DNA of 64,000 nt from Galeruca laticollis (Eukaryota > Arthropoda > Insecta > Coleoptera > Chrysomelidae). Each line of letters opens with the position of its first letter. Position 1 is the stretch's first letter. Position numbers and translations under genes: made by a program. Shown piece by piece: positions 21,581 through 34,140 of this stretch. The stretch is taken from contig OY998184.1 of assembly GCA_963921935.1 (NCBI GenBank), positions 33,799,256 to 33,863,255 on the forward strand, given 5' to 3'. The notes under the pieces are model-generated. The model ran no database searches. It had not been told where the DNA came from and was given only the letters and a program-made list of their open reading frames with translations.

Positions 21581-24500
21581 CAATAATAAGTTTTGGGGAT
21601 GGTAGGGGGAACAAAAATGCACTTTTATTTTATGAAGGCCTAATAATTCCGTGATAACTGTATTTTTAAATTCAGAACCGTTATCTGTAATTATTTGATC
21701 AGGTATTCCATGATGGGAGAAGAAAGTAATTAAGTTATTGGCAATTTCTGTAGACTCTAAAGCTGTTAAGTGATAGGCTTGGGCGTACTTTGAGAAAGTA
21801 TCAATAATTGTTAAAAACTTCTCTGCTTCAGCGGTATAAGTGTCAATATGGATGATTTCGAAAGGCTTTATTGCAGTGGGGGTAATGTTCATTTGAATTT
21901 TGACGGGATTTCTTTCGTATTTACATCTCTGGCAAATTTCGCAGTTATTAATATATGTTTGTATAGATTCTTTTAAATTTGGCCAATAAAAGATGTTTTT
22001 AATACGGTTATATGTTTCATCTATTCCACGATGGTTAGTTTTTCCTTCGTGGAAGACTTTAATTGTTTCGGGAATATCCGTTTTGGTGGTAATATCAATT
22101 AATTTAGAGTTACATTTCCGAAATTTAAGTGAAGGCCATTTGAAATATTTTCTTATTACTTCGCAAAATGGTTCGAACATTTCGGCGTTTACAAAATATA
22201 AATAATATTGTACGTCAGGAGCAATGTAATCTTTAACGAAATTTATTATGTCTTGTTCAAAATTATTTTCCGAAATTTGGACAGTAATTCTTTGTTTGCG
22301 TTCAAATAGAATTGTGATTTTTGGTGTAGCTGGTGAATATAAGACAGACTGTATAATCACTTGATTTTGTCCATGATTCACGGGAGAATCACTTATAGGT
22401 ATTCCTACTACAGGATCCTCCGCGTTTGAGTGAATTGTTTCACCGTCATCGTTAAGTTGTTCTAAGTCAGGGTCAGGGTGAACAAAGATTGAAATATCAT
22501 CCAGGTCAGGACTGGGTGGTCTTGGATTGTCTGACAAATTTTGATTTTGTTGTAAAGCTTCGTTAATGTCTGGCGTATTTAAAACACGTTCCGGTTCGTC
22601 GGTATGTTGTATTATGTCATCTATCTCGTCCCAAATATCTTGAGTTTCTTTAGCATGAATTTCTATTCGACTTAGCGCGTCGGCGTTTGTATTTAAAGAG
22701 CCTTTTTTATAAATTATGGTGTAGTCGAATTCGTCTAATTTTATTCTCCAGCGTAATAATTTTGAGCTGGGGTCTTTTAGCGAAAATAAATACTCTAGAG
22801 GTTTATGATCCGTTATAATAAAAAATTTGCGCCCGTATAGGTACGGTCTAAAATATTTGGTTGCCCACACAATACACAATAGTTCTTTTTCGATTGTGCT
22901 ATAGTTTCTTTCGGAGTCGTTAAGTGTGCGAGAGGCGTATGCAACTGGTAGATCTTTACCGATCGGACCTTGGGATAAAACCGCACCTAATGCCACGTTA
23001 CTGGCATCAGTTGTTAGGTTGAATGGTTTTTCGAAATCCGGGTATTGCAATATCGGTTCGTTTGTTAAAATATTTTTACATGTTTCGAAACATTCTAAAA
23101 ATTCCGCGTTATGTTCGATCTTAGCGCCTTTCTTTAGACACTTGGTGAAAGGTTTTGTTATCTTAGCAAAATTATTTATGAACCTTCTATAGTACCCTAG
23201 CATACCGAGGAACCCTTTTATTTGTTTGGTGGTAGTAGGTAAAGGAAAGTGTTTTATAGCCTTAATTTTGTCAGGGTTTGGACGGACTCCGTTAGGAGTG
23301 ACAACGTGGCCAAGGTAGGCCACCTCTTTTCTCAGAAATTCTGATTTACTTAACTGAATCTTGAAATTAGCGTCTCTTAACCTTTGAAGAACTGCTCTTA
23401 ACCTCTCGAGATGTTCTTGGAGGGATGTCGAGAATATTATGATGTCATCTAAGTACACCAAGCATTTCTCGTTTTGGATTCCTCTGAGGATGTTATCCAT
23501 CACTCGTTGGTACGTCGCGGGGGCGTTCTTAAGCCCAAATGGCATACGCAGGAATTCGTAGTGGCCATTTTCTGTGTTAAAGGCGGTTTTTTCAATATCA
23601 CTTTCGTTCATTTCTATCTGGTGAAATCCACTTACGAGGTCTAGAGTCGTAAAATATTGGCACTTACCGAGTTTGTCCAACAAATCTGTAATATTGGGTA
23701 ATGGATATTTGTCGTCTATGGTCTTAGCATTAAGTTTCCGATAGTCTATAACTACTCTGAAACTTACTTCACCAGTTTGTTTATTAGGTGCGTTAGATAC
23801 AACCCAGATAGGACTACTCCAGGCCGAATGACTAGGTCTTATAATATTTTGGCTTAACATTTTTCCTATTTGGTCGTTCACCTCTTTACGGTGGACGAAA
23901 GGGTAACGATAAGTTTTAGAATAAACCGGCACCTCGTCCGTCGTTTTTATATTATGTTTTATCTTACTGGTAAAACTTAATGGTACGTTATCAGTATGAA
24001 AAATATCTGAAAATTCCTTACATAAATCTAAGATTGCATTTCTCTCTTCGTTATTTAAATGATCAGTCCGGATCTGTGATAAGTCTAACAGTTGTTTGGA
24101 AGAATCATCAAAATTATTAATGTTTACTTCTTGTAAAGAGTTTTTATCAAATTTTTCAACTTGTAAAGGTTCCGAGAAATCTAATGATAAGGGTTTAGTA
24201 GTGTTATTTAATATTGTTGTAAGAGCACGTCCATTTCTCGCAATTGTTAAACTCTCAGGAATCTCGCAGTTGTGTATTTTTTGATAAGGCACTATGATTT
24301 CTCCGTTTTCTACAGATGTTTTGATTTCAATGACCTTTTGAACACGAGGTTCAATGTTAATCACATGTGTATTATTAATGTTGTTTATTTTTTGAAAATT
24401 TAATTTAACTTTAGTAGTTGGCGTTACCAAAAGTCCTTTTTCAAAATCTAAATTAGCTTTTAAATTTTTTAGGTTGTCGATTCCAATTAATCCATCGAAA

Positions 24501-24784
24501 ATATTATGGAATTTAAATAAGTAAAATTTTAATTGCTGCGGTTCCTTTAACTTAAAAATTTTGGAAGCTGGTATTTCTACACTATGCTTGTGACTGGATT
24601 TTTGGAAAACGGTGGAGACTATAAAAGGATCGTGTCTTATTAAATTTGGAAATACATTTTGAGCAATAATTGGATCGAGAAAGGATTTTGTAGAACCAGA
24701 GTCAACTAGTAGCTTAATATTGTACTCTGGGAATACTATATAAGCAAGTTCACTACACTCTACTGTGTTGAGGGAAATAGTCAA
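21575..24784 (-). CDS. pol: Errantivirus pol polyprotein: protease, reverse transcriptase, RNase H, truncated integrase
   Basis: Domains in order: aspartic protease with LLVDSGSTKS (residues about 25-34); reverse transcriptase with LRMPFGLKNAPATYQ and YLDDIIIFS (about 442); RNase H with TDASNVALGAVLSQ (about 593); integrase with an HHCC finger (about 912-955), IIHIDTYT (about 980) and IITDNGSEFKN (about 1033). The frame ends at HPQN plus four residues, just where the third catalytic residue (Glu) would follow, because an internal deletion joins integrase to env. Protease, RT and RNase H look intact. The first codon used here is TTG; there is no suitable ATG. The pol frame is -1 relative to gag and overlaps its end at a run of six A's (24,798-24,803), which fits expression by ribosomal frameshifting. 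Confidence 0.92.
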   Translation of the reverse strand: MTISLNTVECSELAYIVFPEYNIKLLVDSGSTKSFLDPIIAQNVFPNLIRHDPFIVSTVFQKSSHKHSVEIPASKIFKLKEPQQLKFYLFKFHNIFDGLIGIDNLKNLKANLDFEKGLLVTPTTKVKLNFQKINNINNTHVINIEPRVQKVIEIKTSVENGEIIVPYQKIHNCEIPESLTIARNGRALTTILNNTTKPLSLDFSEPLQVEKFDKNSLQEVNINNFDDSSKQLLDLSQIRTDHLNNEERNAILDLCKEFSDIFHTDNVPLSFTSKIKHNIKTTDEVPVYSKTYRYPFVHRKEVNDQIGKMLSQNIIRPSHSAWSSPIWVVSNAPNKQTGEVSFRVVIDYRKLNAKTIDDKYPLPNITDLLDKLGKCQYFTTLDLVSGFHQIEMNESDIEKTAFNTENGHYEFLRMPFGLKNAPATYQRVMDNILRGIQNEKCLVYLDDIIIFSTSLQEHLERLRAVLQRLRDANFKIQLSKSEFLRKEVAYLGHVVTPNGVRPNPDKIKAIKHFPLPTTTKQIKGFLGMLGYYRRFINNFAKITKPFTKCLKKGAKIEHNAEFLECFETCKNILTNEPILQYPDFEKPFNLTTDASNVALGAVLSQGPIGKDLPVAYASRTLNDSERNYSTIEKELLCIVWATKYFRPYLYGRKFFIITDHKPLEYLFSLKDPSSKLLRWRIKLDEFDYTIIYKKGSLNTNADALSRIEIHAKETQDIWDEIDDIIQHTDEPERVLNTPDINEALQQNQNLSDNPRPPSPDLDDISIFVHPDPDLEQLNDDGETIHSNAEDPVVGIPISDSPVNHGQNQVIIQSVLYSPATPKITILFERKQRITVQISENNFEQDIINFVKDYIAPDVQYYLYFVNAEMFEPFCEVIRKYFKWPSLKFRKCNSKLIDITTKTDIPETIKVFHEGKTNHRGIDETYNRIKNIFYWPNLKESIQTYINNCEICQRCKYERNPVKIQMNITPTAIKPFEIIHIDTYTAEAEKFLTIIDTFSKYAQAYHLTALESTEIANNLITFFSHHGIPDQIITDNGSEFKNTVITELLGLHKIKVHFCSPYHPQNLLLH

Positions 24785-24789
24785 GGGGC

Positions 24790-26115
24790 TTACGTTATTT
24801 TTTCTCGACTGGCGGGAATATGAAAATTTGAAGCATTTTGATCATCATAAAAATATTCATTTTCTGTAAAAATTTCACTTTCTGTATTATCACAAGGATC
24901 AATCTGTTCAGTTTCAGTGTTAAATAATTCTTGAGCAGTATAGTTTTGTTGTGGCCTATAGCCTGATGGGCCAGCCTGAGATAAATTATTATTATTATTG
25001 CTATTATTTCTATAGTTATTATTTTGTTGATAATTAGGTCTGCCTGTGAAGCGCGAGTTAGTACTCATAGGAGTTGGCTTTGGGAATGATCTATTGGGGT
25101 TGGGTTTAAATGCATTTCCTGGAGTAGGCTGCCGAAAAACTTGTGAATTTGTTAGAAACCTTTGTGGAGGCATATCCTGCCTAGGCCGGACCGGAATTGG
25201 TCCAGTAGGAAACTGATTGTTAGTATTATTAAAATTTTGATTCGGAACGTAATTACTAAAGCTGTTATTATTATTACTATTTCTATTTAAGTAGTTACTA
25301 TTGAAATTTCTGTTCGTATTTTGTTGGTTAAATCTATTTTGAGAGGTATGTGGTTTTTGAAAATTTTTAGTTGTTACGTTTTGGAAATATCGAGTATTTT
25401 CTTCTTCTACAACAAATTGCAGAGCCTCAGTTAAACTTACTGGCCTCATACAACGTATTGTAGTACCTAATGGCTCTTTCAGCCCGCAAAGAAATGTTTT
25501 TAAAGCTAAATCATTATACAAGTTTTTCTTTAAGGTTTTCGAAGCTTGGGTTTCACCGTGAATGTCGACATAACTACAAAGTAGATTTAAAATATTTAAG
25601 ATCCTATCATAAAAATCTTGAACTTTTTCGTTCGGAAATTGTCTCATAACAACTAGATCTCGGTTTAAGCATGTTTCGTCACGTTGATCAGCAAAGTTTC
25701 GTCTCAAAACACCCTTTAGCTCATCCCAAGCTTGCGCATTTTGAATATTTGCGACAGTTCTTGCATTTCCCGTTAATTTACTTACAATTGATTGAAGCAG
25801 GTACACATTATGGAAACTGCGTATATTATCTCTATCATAAAAAGTAATAACAAGGCTTTCACAGACGCCTAAAAATCTATTTAAATCATTTGGGTTACCA
25901 TCGAATGATGGAACGCAATTCAAGTATTCAGGTTTAAAGCTTGCGGCCATATTACTATCTAAATTATTACTATTTAAATTCAAATGCTGCAATTGGTTTG
26001 AAGTAGTATTATATGAAGTTTCGGTTTTATTTTCGGAATTTTCAAGGTTAGAGTCAGGCAATTCAATACGTAATAATTCAATAGATTTAGTCAATTCTTC
26101 AATTAAGTCAGTCAT
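24790..26115 (-). CDS. gag: Errantivirus Gag
   Basis: 441 codons from an ATG close behind the 5' LTR and leader. Gag forms the particle core and packages the element RNA. Residues about 55-240 carry a capsid-like helical region (LRRNFADQRDETCLNRDLV, VQDFYDRILNILNLLCSY). The C-terminal 170 residues are rich in Asn, Arg, Pro and Gln and have no CCHC zinc knuckle, as is usual in this group where a basic Asn/Arg-rich tail replaces it. The end overlaps the beginning of the pol frame. The frame looks intact; the copy is still non-autonomous because integrase and env are deleted. Confidence 0.88.
   Translation of the reverse strand: MTDLIEELTKSIELLRIELPDSNLENSENKTETSYNTTSNQLQHLNLNSNNLDSNMAASFKPEYLNCVPSFDGNPNDLNRFLGVCESLVITFYDRDNIRSFHNVYLLQSIVSKLTGNARTVANIQNAQAWDELKGVLRRNFADQRDETCLNRDLVVMRQFPNEKVQDFYDRILNILNLLCSYVDIHGETQASKTLKKNLYNDLALKTFLCGLKEPLGTTIRCMRPVSLTEALQFVVEEENTRYFQNVTTKNFQKPHTSQNRFNQQNTNRNFNSNYLNRNSNNNNSFSNYVPNQNFNNTNNQFPTGPIPVRPRQDMPPQRFLTNSQVFRQPTPGNAFKPNPNRSFPKPTPMSTNSRFTGRPNYQQNNNYRNNSNNNNNLSQAGPSGYRPQQNYTAQELFNTETEQIDPCDNTESEIFTENEYFYDDQNASNFHIPASREKIT
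24798..24803 (-). promoter_or_regulatory. Probable -1 ribosomal frameshift site between gag and pol
   Basis: On the minus strand a run of six A's (in GAAAAAAT) sits two codons before the gag stop. The pol frame, without an ATG, is open through this point in the -1 frame. No downstream stem-loop or pseudoknot was tested. Confidence 0.5.
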
Positions 26116-26389
26116 AAAAGTTACACTTACAGAACGAAAAGAACTTTCAGCATCTCACCCAGCGTAGCGATTGATGTCTGCACTGAAGCTTTTGATACGA
26201 TTTGGACAATTTGGGTTCCAAATTCTAGTGCCTCGTTGATTAGCCTGGACTGGTTCCTCGATGGACAGTTGGTCTCTTGAAATGGAAGAAGCCACCAATA
26301 CACACTTTCACGAACGATACACTGTTTTTAAGTTCGATATCCGGTTAATCGCTTCACGAAAAATTTACGTTCGATACGTAAACTCCCGA

Positions 26390-26409
26390 ATATCCTACTG
26401 ACTGCGCCA
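26390..26409 (-). promoter_or_regulatory. Errantivirus primer-binding site
   Basis: Directly behind the 5' LTR the minus strand reads TGGCGCAGTCAGTAGGAT, close to the site described for 17.6- and 297-type gypsy elements and attributed to tRNA-Ser. Position and the TGG start fit; the tRNA assignment is from memory. Confidence 0.7.
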
Positions 26410-26638
26410 ATTTACTAATGAGTACTTCGAAGTCCGTTTTTAAAAACAAACATTTAATACTTTTACAAAAATTACAAGAATGAACTAAAAATTATAAAAA
26501 CGATTAAAAATAATGGATAAAGAATAAAACAAGAATGAATGAATGTCAGTTAGAGTCCTTTATTTATATATGATAAAACTGCAAGGCCCGCAACTTCAAC
26601 CGGCCTCCCGCCGCGTCCTCAGGAAGGCTGAGATAATT
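26410..26638 (-). repeat. 5' LTR of the errantivirus
   Basis: 229 bp, identical to the 3' LTR except for about three substitutions. It contains the TTTATTTATATATGAT(A/G)AAACTGC block, which may include the core promoter region of the element. Target duplication CGCTA follows at 26,639-26,643. Confidence 0.9.
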
Positions 26639-26643
26639 CGCTA

Positions 26644-29600
26644 GAGAATGTAATCGCATACGGAATAAAAAGTAAATTCAAAACTGAAACCCGACTAATG
26701 AAAAAAGTATAAATCAAGAAAATATTCTCATCTATGATCGTTATGAACAAACTGTTCAATATTTATCGGCTATTAAGTAAACAGCTTACCCCTAATATAT
26801 TATGATTTATTTGATACATACTCATACTTATGTTGCAGTCTACTTCGTTATTCCAAATAAAACACCCAGTATATTTTTAACTTTTTAAATTGCAACTTAT
26901 TATGACATAGTAATATACTTTAGTCTCATGGCGAGATAATAATAATTTTATTACGGAAATTCCCGTTTGACTGTTATTTATAAACTATAAATTTGATGAT
27001 AAATTATAATTATTCAATTTCCACCATCTACATCGGTCACTGTTAGGTAACTCAATAATATCCCAGAAAAACATGTTTAATTTTTTATACAGGGTGAAGA
27101 ATAATTAACGTAAATTTGGGATAATGAATATAGTAATAACTGTGTTTTTTTAAATGGCAAACATATTTTTTTGTCGCCTCAATTCTATATTAGATTTCAA
27201 CCATATACTAGATTTCAACCATATATTTTCAACATCTCCCTATGCCTGAATGTAATGGTTTTCGAGATTTTTTTGTCTTTATTATTCAATAGAAAATAAT
27301 TATTATTTGTATATTAATAGTCATTTTTCTACGCCCTATCTTCAAAGTACCTTTTATTTTACCGCTTTGTTGCGCTTAAGACGGATGTTTATGGTTACTC
27401 TGTACCATGATATTTCACAGTTCAATTTTCTTCAACAAAGTGTTTCAGACCAGAAAAAATAAATATCTCGCAAGCTTATTAATTGTTTTCACTAAAATAA
27501 TTTCATTTGAGATATGAAATAGTGTACATACTCGTATACTTAATTTCGTTAACATTAAATTATTTTCACGACAAAGAAAAACAACACAGAAAAAGAAGAT
27601 TTAAGCATGTGTCTGAAGAATTGTGGACTTTTTTAGTATCTACAATTATTCCACTGGATATTTATTCGTACGACTTTACCTTTCACTGTAAATAGCAGGA
27701 ATACCATTTTTCATTCCTTTCCAACCGCATACATCAACCCTTAACCCACCATATTTTTCAGGGTTATCATAAACCTTTTTATCATTCTCACTAATAAAAG
27801 TTCAGGTAACAGTTTTTCATTTTTTTTACTAAATTAGTTATTCCGATCGTTCTAGGTAGTTAAAGCTACATAAACTAAATACAAGCAAATTCAGAACCTC
27901 TAACATCTACGTAAAAACGTCAGATTTAACATAATTTAGTAATATTTTGCCGTTATCGTAAAAAATCGTGTTTTTCACTTGTACAACAGTCATATTTATA
28001 CAGGGTGGTTCATTAACAATTGTCCATATAGTAACTGGAGAAACCTTAGCACAAAATATGAAGATTCGAGAACACTTCAGTAAAGTATTCCTACTTACTG
28101 GGATCTAGGGTGTTATATCATAAATATTTTAAATGATTGTAGTCCATTGTTTTCACACCTTCCACTTTTTATATATTGGGATACTGCAATTAGTGGTATA
28201 ATATAATTTTCCTCTATCACTAGAGGTATGCGGTAGCGATAAATACTTCTTTTCCCCCCTACAATCTACGCCACTATCGTAAAAATGATTTCAGCATGTT
28301 TTTTCGATACTCCGTTACTTTCTACGTAAGTATTAACTTCCTGTCTCTATGCGATACAATACGAAGTTTTCAAGTTATTCGAGATTAAATGGAATGTTTA
28401 TAATACCTAATTTTATTTTATCTCTTATTTCGCACTAGTTAACACTATTTTGCTAATTTGGTTATGAACTTTATAAGTTTTAGTTGATTCCATCTCAAAT
28501 GATCTTTTAATATTGATGTTTATCAAATTTTCACTCTAAGATGATATACATTAAAAACTATTATTTTTATTCTATCCTACTGGACGCCTCTGGTTATAGC
28601 GGAAATATGTTACCACTAAATGCATATGTCAATTGTTTGCCAAGTACGCACAAAAATATTGGAAGGTGTCAAAACAACGGAATTAAATCGTTTTATAATA
28701 TTTATAATAAAACTTTCTGGGTATCGGTAAGGAGATATAGGTACCTCTAGTTACCATATGGACAATTCTAAATGGAACACCCCATAAAAAGCATATACAG
28801 ATGCTACATAATTTGTTAAAAGTATCTCGTGCTCGTAAGGAAAATTAAAATTCTGTTTCACTTTATCACTATAGAAATTAAATACCTTGTTGTTAAACCT
28901 TTTGAACTGAAATGATGAAATTGTTGGAGATCTCCGTAAAGAGATTTGAAACTATCCGATTTGTTATTCATTTGGTAATAAAATCAACCAATTTTGTCAA
29001 ATTCTATTGAAATAAACGGGTTATAATCTTTTTTCTTCAAAATAATTTAGAATTTATTGATGATAACAAAAGAGGTATTGTTGATATTCCATAATACATA
29101 ATACTTTAATTTAAATCCAATTTTCAGTAATTTCTCTATCAACGATTATCGGTTTTTCAGATACAGCCAGCCGTCCTATCTTAGTTGTAGACTCGATGTG
29201 GAAAAGTTTTTAAGAAGTAAAATATTTTGTTTTCCATTGGATATTATTGGATATTTTATCAATGTATTTAATTCTGACCAGCTTTGTAATAGCAGATTTT
29301 ATATGATACTTTAATCTTCCACAAAAATAACACTTTTTCAAAAACATTGTGGATGTGTTATATGATGGCTTTTGTTTAGCTTGAAAACAATGTAAAAATG
29401 TTTCAGAAAAATTGACTTATTTTCTACAAGTGATAATATAAACATTATTTGTCATCACACACTATCATATAAATTAAACTTTGTAAAAATACTTACAATC
29501 TGAAACCCGATTTGAAGCCAAATTTAATATTCTCTTAAATCGAAATGTCATCGTCGACATTCTCACACAATACAGATAACATTATACAATAATTGTTTCT

Positions 29601-30415
29601 AACCACGTGCCTTGTACAGTACATGCTTGTACTCCACTGGAGCCCGAAATAACTGCTATATATACTGAAAAGATATCGCGCTGTTTTATGCAAAGAGGCG
29701 TCCATTTTTTGGGACTTTGGTATGTTATATTCACCCTATTAAACTTACGAGCTGAACTAAATTTATGTTGCGCACACACTACTACATGTGTGGATATGTA
29801 TAATTGGAAAAATTTATTTAAATTCACAATAATATATAATAATAAAATTCCAATTTGTTTCGTATTAAATATTGAATTTGTTTGAATTAAAAACAAACAA
29901 TGAATTTTTTGCAGCAAGATAAGTTACATATCAGCATAATATTTAATTTGACGATCTACGTCGACGAAGTCGCGGGTACAAGCTAATGAGTCTACATATT
30001 TGTACTGCTTCCCTTATGTTCGGCGGGGTAACATTCATTGCAGCGTCTGATTCGTTTTTCATATTAAACTTTCTGGTAATTTTAATTCAGTATAATAATT
30101 AAAATACTAGCTATCAGCTGTATTGTAATCGCGGGAACTTGCTCTGCGACAGCCTATCTGGGATTTGTTGATTATCAATACTTATTATTGACTAGTGAAT
30201 AATGAACGTCATCATTTTTAGGAAGCTCCACACGTAAAATGTAAACATTATCAATTATCAAACAGCCGTGGACAAATCCTATTATGATATGACAATTTAA
30301 TTACTGCCAAAATTGTCAGAATAATTTGAAGTTATATTCAACGTTTCCAAATGAAAGTTACTATTTCTGTAGTAGCTAATATTTGCTCAAGTGCAATAGT
30401 CGCTATTAATTATTT
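26644..30415. other. Left arm of the giant inverted repeat, inner part, no gene
   Basis: Non-coding, mirrored by about 30,528-34,060. Open frames at 27,507, 28,541 and 29,582 are not maintained as coding in the other copies. The inner 1.1 kb (29,930-31,020) is shared only between the two arms and not with block A. Confidence 0.6.
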
Positions 30416-30427
30416 CCGATTGGTTTG

Positions 30428-30515
30428 TTAAAAATCGAGAGCCTCCGCTCGAGGGCTTTGATAAATTGACTATTAATACATTCCATTGACCAATGAAATT
30501 TCATAAATTTTAAAG
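30428..30515. other. Spacer at the centre of the giant inverted repeat
   Basis: 88 bp between the inner arm ends CCGATTGGTTTG and CAAACCAATCGG. It contains the short palindromic GAGCCTCCGCTCGAGGGC and no ORF. Confidence 0.8.
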
Positions 30516-33500
30516 CAAACCAATCGGAAATAAATAATAGCGACTATTGCACTTAAGCAAATATTAGCGACTACAGAAATAGTAACTTTCATTTGGAAAT
30601 GTTGAATATAACTTCAAATGATTCTGACAATTTTGGCAGTAATTAAATTGTCATATCATAATAGAATTTGTCCACGGCTGTTTGACCATTGATAATGTTC
30701 ACATTTTACGTGTGGAGCTTCCTAAGAATGATGACGTTCGTTATTCACTAGTCAATAATAAGTATTGATAATCAACAAATCCCAGACAGGCCGTCGCAGG
30801 GCGAGTTCCCGCGACTACAATACAGCTGATAGCTAGTATTTTAATTATTATACTGAATTAAAATTACCAGAAAGTTTAATATGAAAAACGAATCAGACGG
30901 TGAAATGAATGTTACCCCGCCGAACATAAGGAAAGCAGCACAAATATGTAGACTCATTAGCTTGTACCCGCGACTTCGTCGACGTAGATCGTCGAATTAA
31001 ATGTTATGCTGATATGTAACTTATCTTGCTGCAAAAAATTCGTTGTTTTTTTAATTCAAACAAATTCAATATTTAAAACGAAACAAAGTGGAATTTTATT
31101 ATAATATATTATTGTGAATTTAAATAAATTATTGCTATTATACATATCCACACATGTAGTAGTGTGTGCGCAACATAAATTTAGTTCACCTCGTTTTAAA
31201 AAACTTCAAAACTGTGTAACTTTACTACTTCATATTTAGCAAACTAGGGTGAATATAACATACCAAAGTCCCAAAAAATGGACGCCTCTTTGCATAAAAC
31301 AGCGCGATATCTTTTCAGTATATATAGCAGTTATTTTGGGCTCCAGTGGAGTACAAGCATCTACTGTACAAGGCACGTGGTTAGAAACAATTATTGTATA
31401 ATTGTTATCTGTATTGTGTGAGGATGTCCACGATGACATTTCGATTTAAGAGAATATTAAGTTTGGCTTTAAATTGGGTTTCACATTGTAAGTATTTTTA
31501 CAAAGTTTAATTTATATGATAGTGTGTGATGACAAATAATGTTTATATTATTACTTTTAGAAAATAAGTCAATTTTTCTGAAACATTTTTACATTGTTTT
31601 TAAGCTAAACAAAAGCCATCATATAACACATCCACAATGTTTTTGAAAAAGTATTATTTTTGTGGAAGATTAAAGTACCATATAAAATCTGCTATTACAA
31701 AGCTGGTCAGAATTAAATACATTGATAAAATATCCAATAATATCCAATGGAAAACAAAATATTTTACTTCTTAAAACTTTTCCACATCGAGTAGTCTACA
31801 ACTAAGATAGGACGGCTGGCTGTATCTGAAGAACCCATAATCGTTGATAGAGAAATTACTGAAAATTGGATTTAAATTAAAGTATTATGTATTATGGAAT
31901 ATCAACAATACCTCTTTTGTTATCATCAATCAATTCTAAATTATTTAGAATAAAAACTCCTAAAATAATTGGTGTACGGAAGGACAAAATAAATGAATGA
32001 TTATAACCCGTTTATTTCAATAGAATTTGACAAAATTGGTTGATTTTTTACCAAATGAATAACAAATCGGATAGTTTCAAATCTCTTTACGGAGTTATCC
32101 AACAATTTCATCATTTCAGTTCAAAAGGTTTAACAAGGTATTTAATTTCTATAGTGATAAAGTGAAACAGAATTTTAATTTTTCTTCGACCACGAGATAA
32201 TTTCAACAAATTATGTAGCATCTGTATATGCTTTTTATGGGGTGTTCCATTTAGAATTGTCCATATGGTAGCTGGAGGTACCTATACCTCCTTACCGATA
32301 CCCAGAAAGTTTTATTATAAATATTATAAAACGATTTAATTCCGTTGTTTTGACACCTTCCAATATTCTTGTGCGTACTTGGCACACAATTGACATATGG
32401 ATTTAGTGGTAACATATTTCCGCTATAACCAGAGGCGTCCAGTAGGATAGAATAAAAATAATAGTTTCTAATGTATATCACCTTAGAGTGAAAATTTGAT
32501 AAACACCATTATGAAAAGATCATTTGAGATGGAATCAACTAAAACTTATAAATTTCATAACCAAATTAGCAAAATAGTGTTGACTAGTGCGAAATAAGAG
32601 ATAAAATAAAATTAGGTATTATAAACATTCCATTTAATCTCGAATAACTTGAAAACTTCGTACTGTATCGCATAGATACAAGAGGTTAATACTTACGTAG
32701 AAAGTAACGGAGTATCGAAAAAACATGCTGAAATCATTTTTACGATAGTGGCGTAGATTGTAGGGGGGAATAGAAGTATTTATCCCTACCGCATACCTCT
32801 AGTGATAGAGGAAAATTATATTATACCACTAATTGAAGTATCCCAATATATAAAAAGTGGAAGGTGTAAAAACAATGGACTACAATCATTTAAAATATTT
32901 ATGATATAACACCCTAGATCTCAGTAAGAAGGAATATTTTACTGAAGTGTTCTCGAATCTTCATATTTTGTGCTAAGGTTTCTCCAGTTACTATATGGAC
33001 AATTGTTAATGAACCACCCTGTAAAAATATGACTGTTGTACAAGTGAAAAACACCATTTTTTACGATAACGTCAGAATTTTACTAAATTATGTTAAATCT
33101 GACGTTTTTACGTAGATGTGAGAGGTTCTGTGTTTGCTTGTATTTAGTTTATGCTTTAATTACCTAGAACGATCGGAATAACTAATTTAGTAAAGAAAAT
33201 GAAAAACGGTTACCTGAACTTTTATAAGTGAGAATGATAAAAAGATCTATGATAACCCTGAAAAATATGGTGGGTTAAGGGTTGATGAAAATTGAGCTGT
33301 GAAATATCATGGTACACAGTAACCATAAACATCCGTCTTAAGCGCAACAAAGTGATAAAATAAAAGGTACTTTGAATATAGGGCGTAGAAAAATGACTGT
33401 TAATATACAAATAATTATTTTTCATTAAGTAATAAAGACACAAAAATCTCGAAAACCATTACATTCAGGCATAGGTAAATGTTAAGAATATATGGTTGAA

Positions 33501-34140
33501 ATCTAATATAGAATTGAGGCGACAAAAAAATATGTTTACCATTTAAATTATTCATTATCCAAAATTTACGTTAATTATTCTTCACCCTATATAAAAAATT
33601 AAACACGTTTTTCTGGGAAATTATTGAGTTACCTAACAGTGACCGATGTAGATGGTGGAAATTGAATAATTATAATTTATCATCAAATTCATAGTTTATA
33701 AATAACAGTCAAACGGGAATGTCCGTAATAAAATTATTATTATCTCGCCATGAGACTAAAGTATATTACTTTGTCATAATAAGTTGTTGATAATTATATC
33801 AGCAATTTAGAAAGTTAAAAATATACTAGGTGTTTTATTTGGAATAACGAAGTGGACTGCAACATAAGTATGAGTATGTAGCAAATAAATCATAATATAT
33901 TAGGGGTAAGCTGTTTACTTATTAGCCGATAAATATTGAACAGTTTGTTCATAACTACTATAGATGAGAATATTTTCTTGATTCATACTTTTTTCATTAG
34001 TCGGGTTTCAGTTTTTGAGTTAACTTTTTATTACGTATGCGATTACATCCTCTAGCGGTTACTTTCAATATACTTTTTTATTTTGAAATGTAGAGTCATG
34101 GGTTATCTGTTCACAGAATACAGCAGGCATCTTTTACAGT

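Larger units (their letters stand above)
20719..26638 (-). mobile_element. Errantivirus (gypsy-type endogenous retrovirus), internally deleted
   Basis: The element lies on the minus strand: 5' LTR 26,410-26,638, primer-binding site, gag, pol, an env remnant, purine tract and 3' LTR 20,719-20,947. The LTRs are 229 bp each and differ at about three positions that I can see, so insertion was recent. Target duplication is CGCTA. An internal deletion removes the end of integrase and most of env, so the copy is defective. It inserted into the left arm of the giant inverted repeat. Gag without zinc knuckles, an env and short LTRs place it with the insect errantiviruses. Confidence 0.92.

Noticed and set aside
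21993..24284. Plus-strand ORFs within the errantivirus
   Set aside because: Antisense shadows of pol.
29582..32481. Several 67-111-codon ORFs (29,582; 31,236; 32,251) that resemble one another
   Set aside because: They resemble each other because they lie in the inverted arms and block A. Frames are disrupted in other copies and show no domain.
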